Shown here piece after piece: positions 62,231-64,000 of a stretch of DNA of 64,000 bases. The stretch covers positions 2,418,001 to 2,482,000 of the forward strand of contig NZ_JOOA01000002.1 in NCBI RefSeq assembly GCF_000712055.1, written 5' to 3'. The notes under the pieces are model-generated. The model saw only the letters and a list, made by a program, of their open reading frames with translations. It was not told where the DNA came from and did not search any database. A program made the position numbers and the translations under genes. Position 1 is the stretch's first letter, and the number at the start of each line of letters is the position of its first letter. This DNA comes from Ruminococcus sp. HUN007. Lineage in GTDB: Bacteria > Bacillota > Clostridia > Oscillospirales > Ruminococcaceae.

Positions 62231-63917
62231 TAACGCTGTATCCATAGAATCTTGTGGATGCAAATATACCATTTAATGATTTCAAAAAGTTCATAAGTGA
62301 CGTGCATTCATCAAGATTGTCTGATACAAGAAGAGAAAATTCAACTTCATTTTCGTCATATCTCTTAATCTGAAAATCAAGAGTATTCATCAATGAAGTG
62401 ATATTTTCTTCTTCTGAAAGGAAACATGAGAGATAATAGAATGAAGTTTTGTGTTTTCCGTATATATAGAAAGCAGAAAAATAATCATCAGTCAAATAAT
62501 CCGTGCCGATAACAATGCCTTTAGAGAAAAAATCTAAATAAAAATTCCTAATCACCAAGTATCCAATTCTTGTGAGTATGATGTTGGAACTGTTTTCTTC
62601 ATCTAGTGGAATAACATTTGCATGTTCAAGATCCCATGGGTTTTTAGCTGCTGTTGTAAATCGTTTAAACCAGTCAGCATTTGTTTTTTCTTTAAGACAG
62701 TTGATAGCCTTGGATGTAAGGCAATATACAGGTTCAAATCCTTCAATTGTGTCTTTGCGAATATATCCCAGTTTAAATAATGAATCCAGCATCAGTTTAT
62801 AATCAAGATCGACGTTTGCGTATTTATGCCCCTTTTTCAGAATGGATTCAGTTACATAATGGAATTTTGTGAAAGCATAAAGGATAAAACCATTACCTTT
62901 CCCGTATTTTTCAATATCTTTCTTAAAGGTTTTCTGCGGCGTTTTCTTTCCGTCATCTTTATCTTCTACGTTCGTGGAATAACCTTCTCTTGGTTTAACT
63001 GTGATGTTAAAAGAATTGAATTTTTCAATTTTAAGTCTTTCTGATTCGTCATCCGAAGCATCGCCGGCAGATGACGCAGATTGATCTTCAACAGTTGCTT
63101 CCATCGGTTGAGTGGCATTATCATCGATGTCGGTTTCTGTATTCATGGCAGAATCTGAACAATGGGCAGCACTTGTTTCATCTGAAGACTGTTCAGTTAT
63201 ATTGTCAGCTGAATCCAATTGTTCAGATACCGGCACTTTCTCTTCATTTGAATCATCAGTATCTGACATTGATTCGAACGAAAGCTGAAGCGGTTCACCT
63301 GAGTTTGCTGCGATAAATTCATCAAGATCTGTCATCAGTGATTTATCAATATAAAGATTATCCTGAAGCAATAAGAGTAATAGTTTTTTACTGTCAGAGA
63401 AAATACTTTCTTTTCTGGAATATTCGAGTTTATCATCGCGTGAACTGTCATCGACTATCCGGTAAAACTCTTCATACGGTTCAACAGCCTTGGTGTATTC
63501 GTCAAGTGTCAAATCTTTGTCATTCAGTTCTTTAAGCTGTTCTGAATACTCATCAAGATACTTCTGGCATTCTTCAACTTTGGAACGGATGCTTTTGAAT
63601 TTTATGATAATATATTTCGCTTTGCTAAGAAGCTTTTTTTCTTCGAGCTGTGCTTCGTAACTTTCAACATTTGATATAACTTCATTAAGTGAATCAGAAC
63701 ATTTTTCGCCTGGAAATATCTCAGGATAATCTTTCTTGAGTGTATCCTGAGAATTTTTGAGTTCGAGAAGTGTTTTCATCGTACTCGAAATAACATCCGG
63801 ATTAACAATGCTTTCAGTCTTTATGTTTTCACTTATGAAATCAATGCTGCGTTTTAGTGAATCAAGACATTTAGCGATAGAATCAAGAGTGTTACGTATT
63901 TTAGCTGTGTCTGACAT
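62211..63917 (-). CDS. N-terminal part of the ATPase polyprotein: coiled coil, acidic linker, winged-helix-like region
   Basis: 568 aa with AGGAGGGAT 7 bases before the ATG, the only member of the three frames with a proper start. Residues 1-200 are coiled coil (paralogous to the gene at 56559), about 205-285 an acidic Ser/Asp/Glu-rich linker, and about 305-568 a mixed domain with a winged-helix-like stretch (TESILKKGHKYANVDLDYKLMLDSLFKLGYI) and a C-terminal alpha-beta region. Together with the next two frames it would make one chain of about 1,900 residues. Confidence 0.65.
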   Translation of the reverse strand: MSDTAKIRNTLDSIAKCLDSLKRSIDFISENIKTESIVNPDVISSTMKTLLELKNSQDTLKKDYPEIFPGEKCSDSLNEVISNVESYEAQLEEKKLLSKAKYIIIKFKSIRSKVEECQKYLDEYSEQLKELNDKDLTLDEYTKAVEPYEEFYRIVDDSSRDDKLEYSRKESIFSDSKKLLLLLLQDNLYIDKSLMTDLDEFIAANSGEPLQLSFESMSDTDDSNEEKVPVSEQLDSADNITEQSSDETSAAHCSDSAMNTETDIDDNATQPMEATVEDQSASSAGDASDDESERLKIEKFNSFNITVKPREGYSTNVEDKDDGKKTPQKTFKKDIEKYGKGNGFILYAFTKFHYVTESILKKGHKYANVDLDYKLMLDSLFKLGYIRKDTIEGFEPVYCLTSKAINCLKEKTNADWFKRFTTAAKNPWDLEHANVIPLDEENSSNIILTRIGYLVIRNFYLDFFSKGIVIGTDYLTDDYFSAFYIYGKHKTSFYYLSCFLSEEENITSLMNTLDFQIKRYDENEVEFSLLVSDNLDECTSLMNFLKSLNGIFASTRFYGYSVNEKKIL

Positions 63918-63972
63918 TTATTTATCCCTCCTGTTTATATCATAAAGCGAACGTGCTTTTCTTAATAGAATA

Positions 63973-64000
63973 ATTATAGCATATCGATTATAAAATTTCA
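63973..64000 (-). promoter_or_regulatory. Candidate promoter of the ATPase cluster
   Basis: A minus-strand TATAAT (63973-63978) lies about 55 bases before the start; the -35 region (TGAAA at the window edge) is 17 bases away but cut by the window end. Confidence 0.5.

Overview
The window looks like a chromosomal segment of a rumen or gut Ruminococcus, closest in style to R. flavefaciens. The reasons are type I dockerins in three secreted xylan-degrading enzymes, the CBM22/dockerin/CE1 arrangement, low-GC Gram-positive Shine-Dalgarno sites and promoters, an ATP-type PEP carboxykinase, and a mix of ordinary Firmicutes housekeeping genes. Species assignment is inference; no 16S gene is present.

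Layout. 1-15.4 kb is housekeeping: the end of an HtrA protease, small membrane proteins, tRNA-Gln, ispD-ispF, pckA, a GGDEF-EAL protein, a SulP transporter behind a long structured leader RNA, a YgjP-like metallopeptidase, a Na+/H+ antiporter, rpsT and glycyl-tRNA synthetase. 15.5-23.6 kb is a minus-strand operon of SWIM, helical-repeat, MoxR-type AAA, DUF5682 and VWA proteins, comparable to the E. coli yehQ/L/M/P set. 23.9-36.2 kb is a xylan-utilisation locus: an AraC-type regulator with a LacI-like sensor half, a GH30 xylanase, a CBM22-dockerin-CE1 esterase and a GH43-CBM22-dockerin-CE1 enzyme. Four promoters here share one operator-like motif abutting the -35 box. 36.3-41.9 kb is a Ytr-like ABC transporter operon with its own GntR regulator and a long palindromic operator.

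42-56.5 kb is an accessory region. Three CRISPR arrays with nearly identical 37-bp repeats and the same promoter-bearing leader alternate with duplicated cassettes of very small genes (8-92 codons), including decapeptides of consensus MP(S/T)I(D/S)(V/F)SVSW whose copies differ mostly at synonymous third positions. No cas gene is visible. One cassette carries an IS66-family element with an exact 8-bp target duplication, and that element's transposase gene is itself split by a three-recombinase (RIT) element. 56.5-64 kb is a minus-strand cluster of a very large P-loop (STAND-like) ATPase polyprotein split by apparent frameshifts, a 356-aa protein ending in a HEPN-like R-x4-H motif, and a small paralogue of the polyprotein N-terminus. 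I regard this as the best candidate for an undescribed defence-type system.

Five reading frames (helical-repeat protein, GH30 signal peptide, ritC, and two places in the ATPase polyprotein) are interrupted at A/T runs of 7-9 bases, and each is restored by removing one base. Other genes here carry runs of 7-8 without damage, so this may be sequence error, true mutation or slippage.
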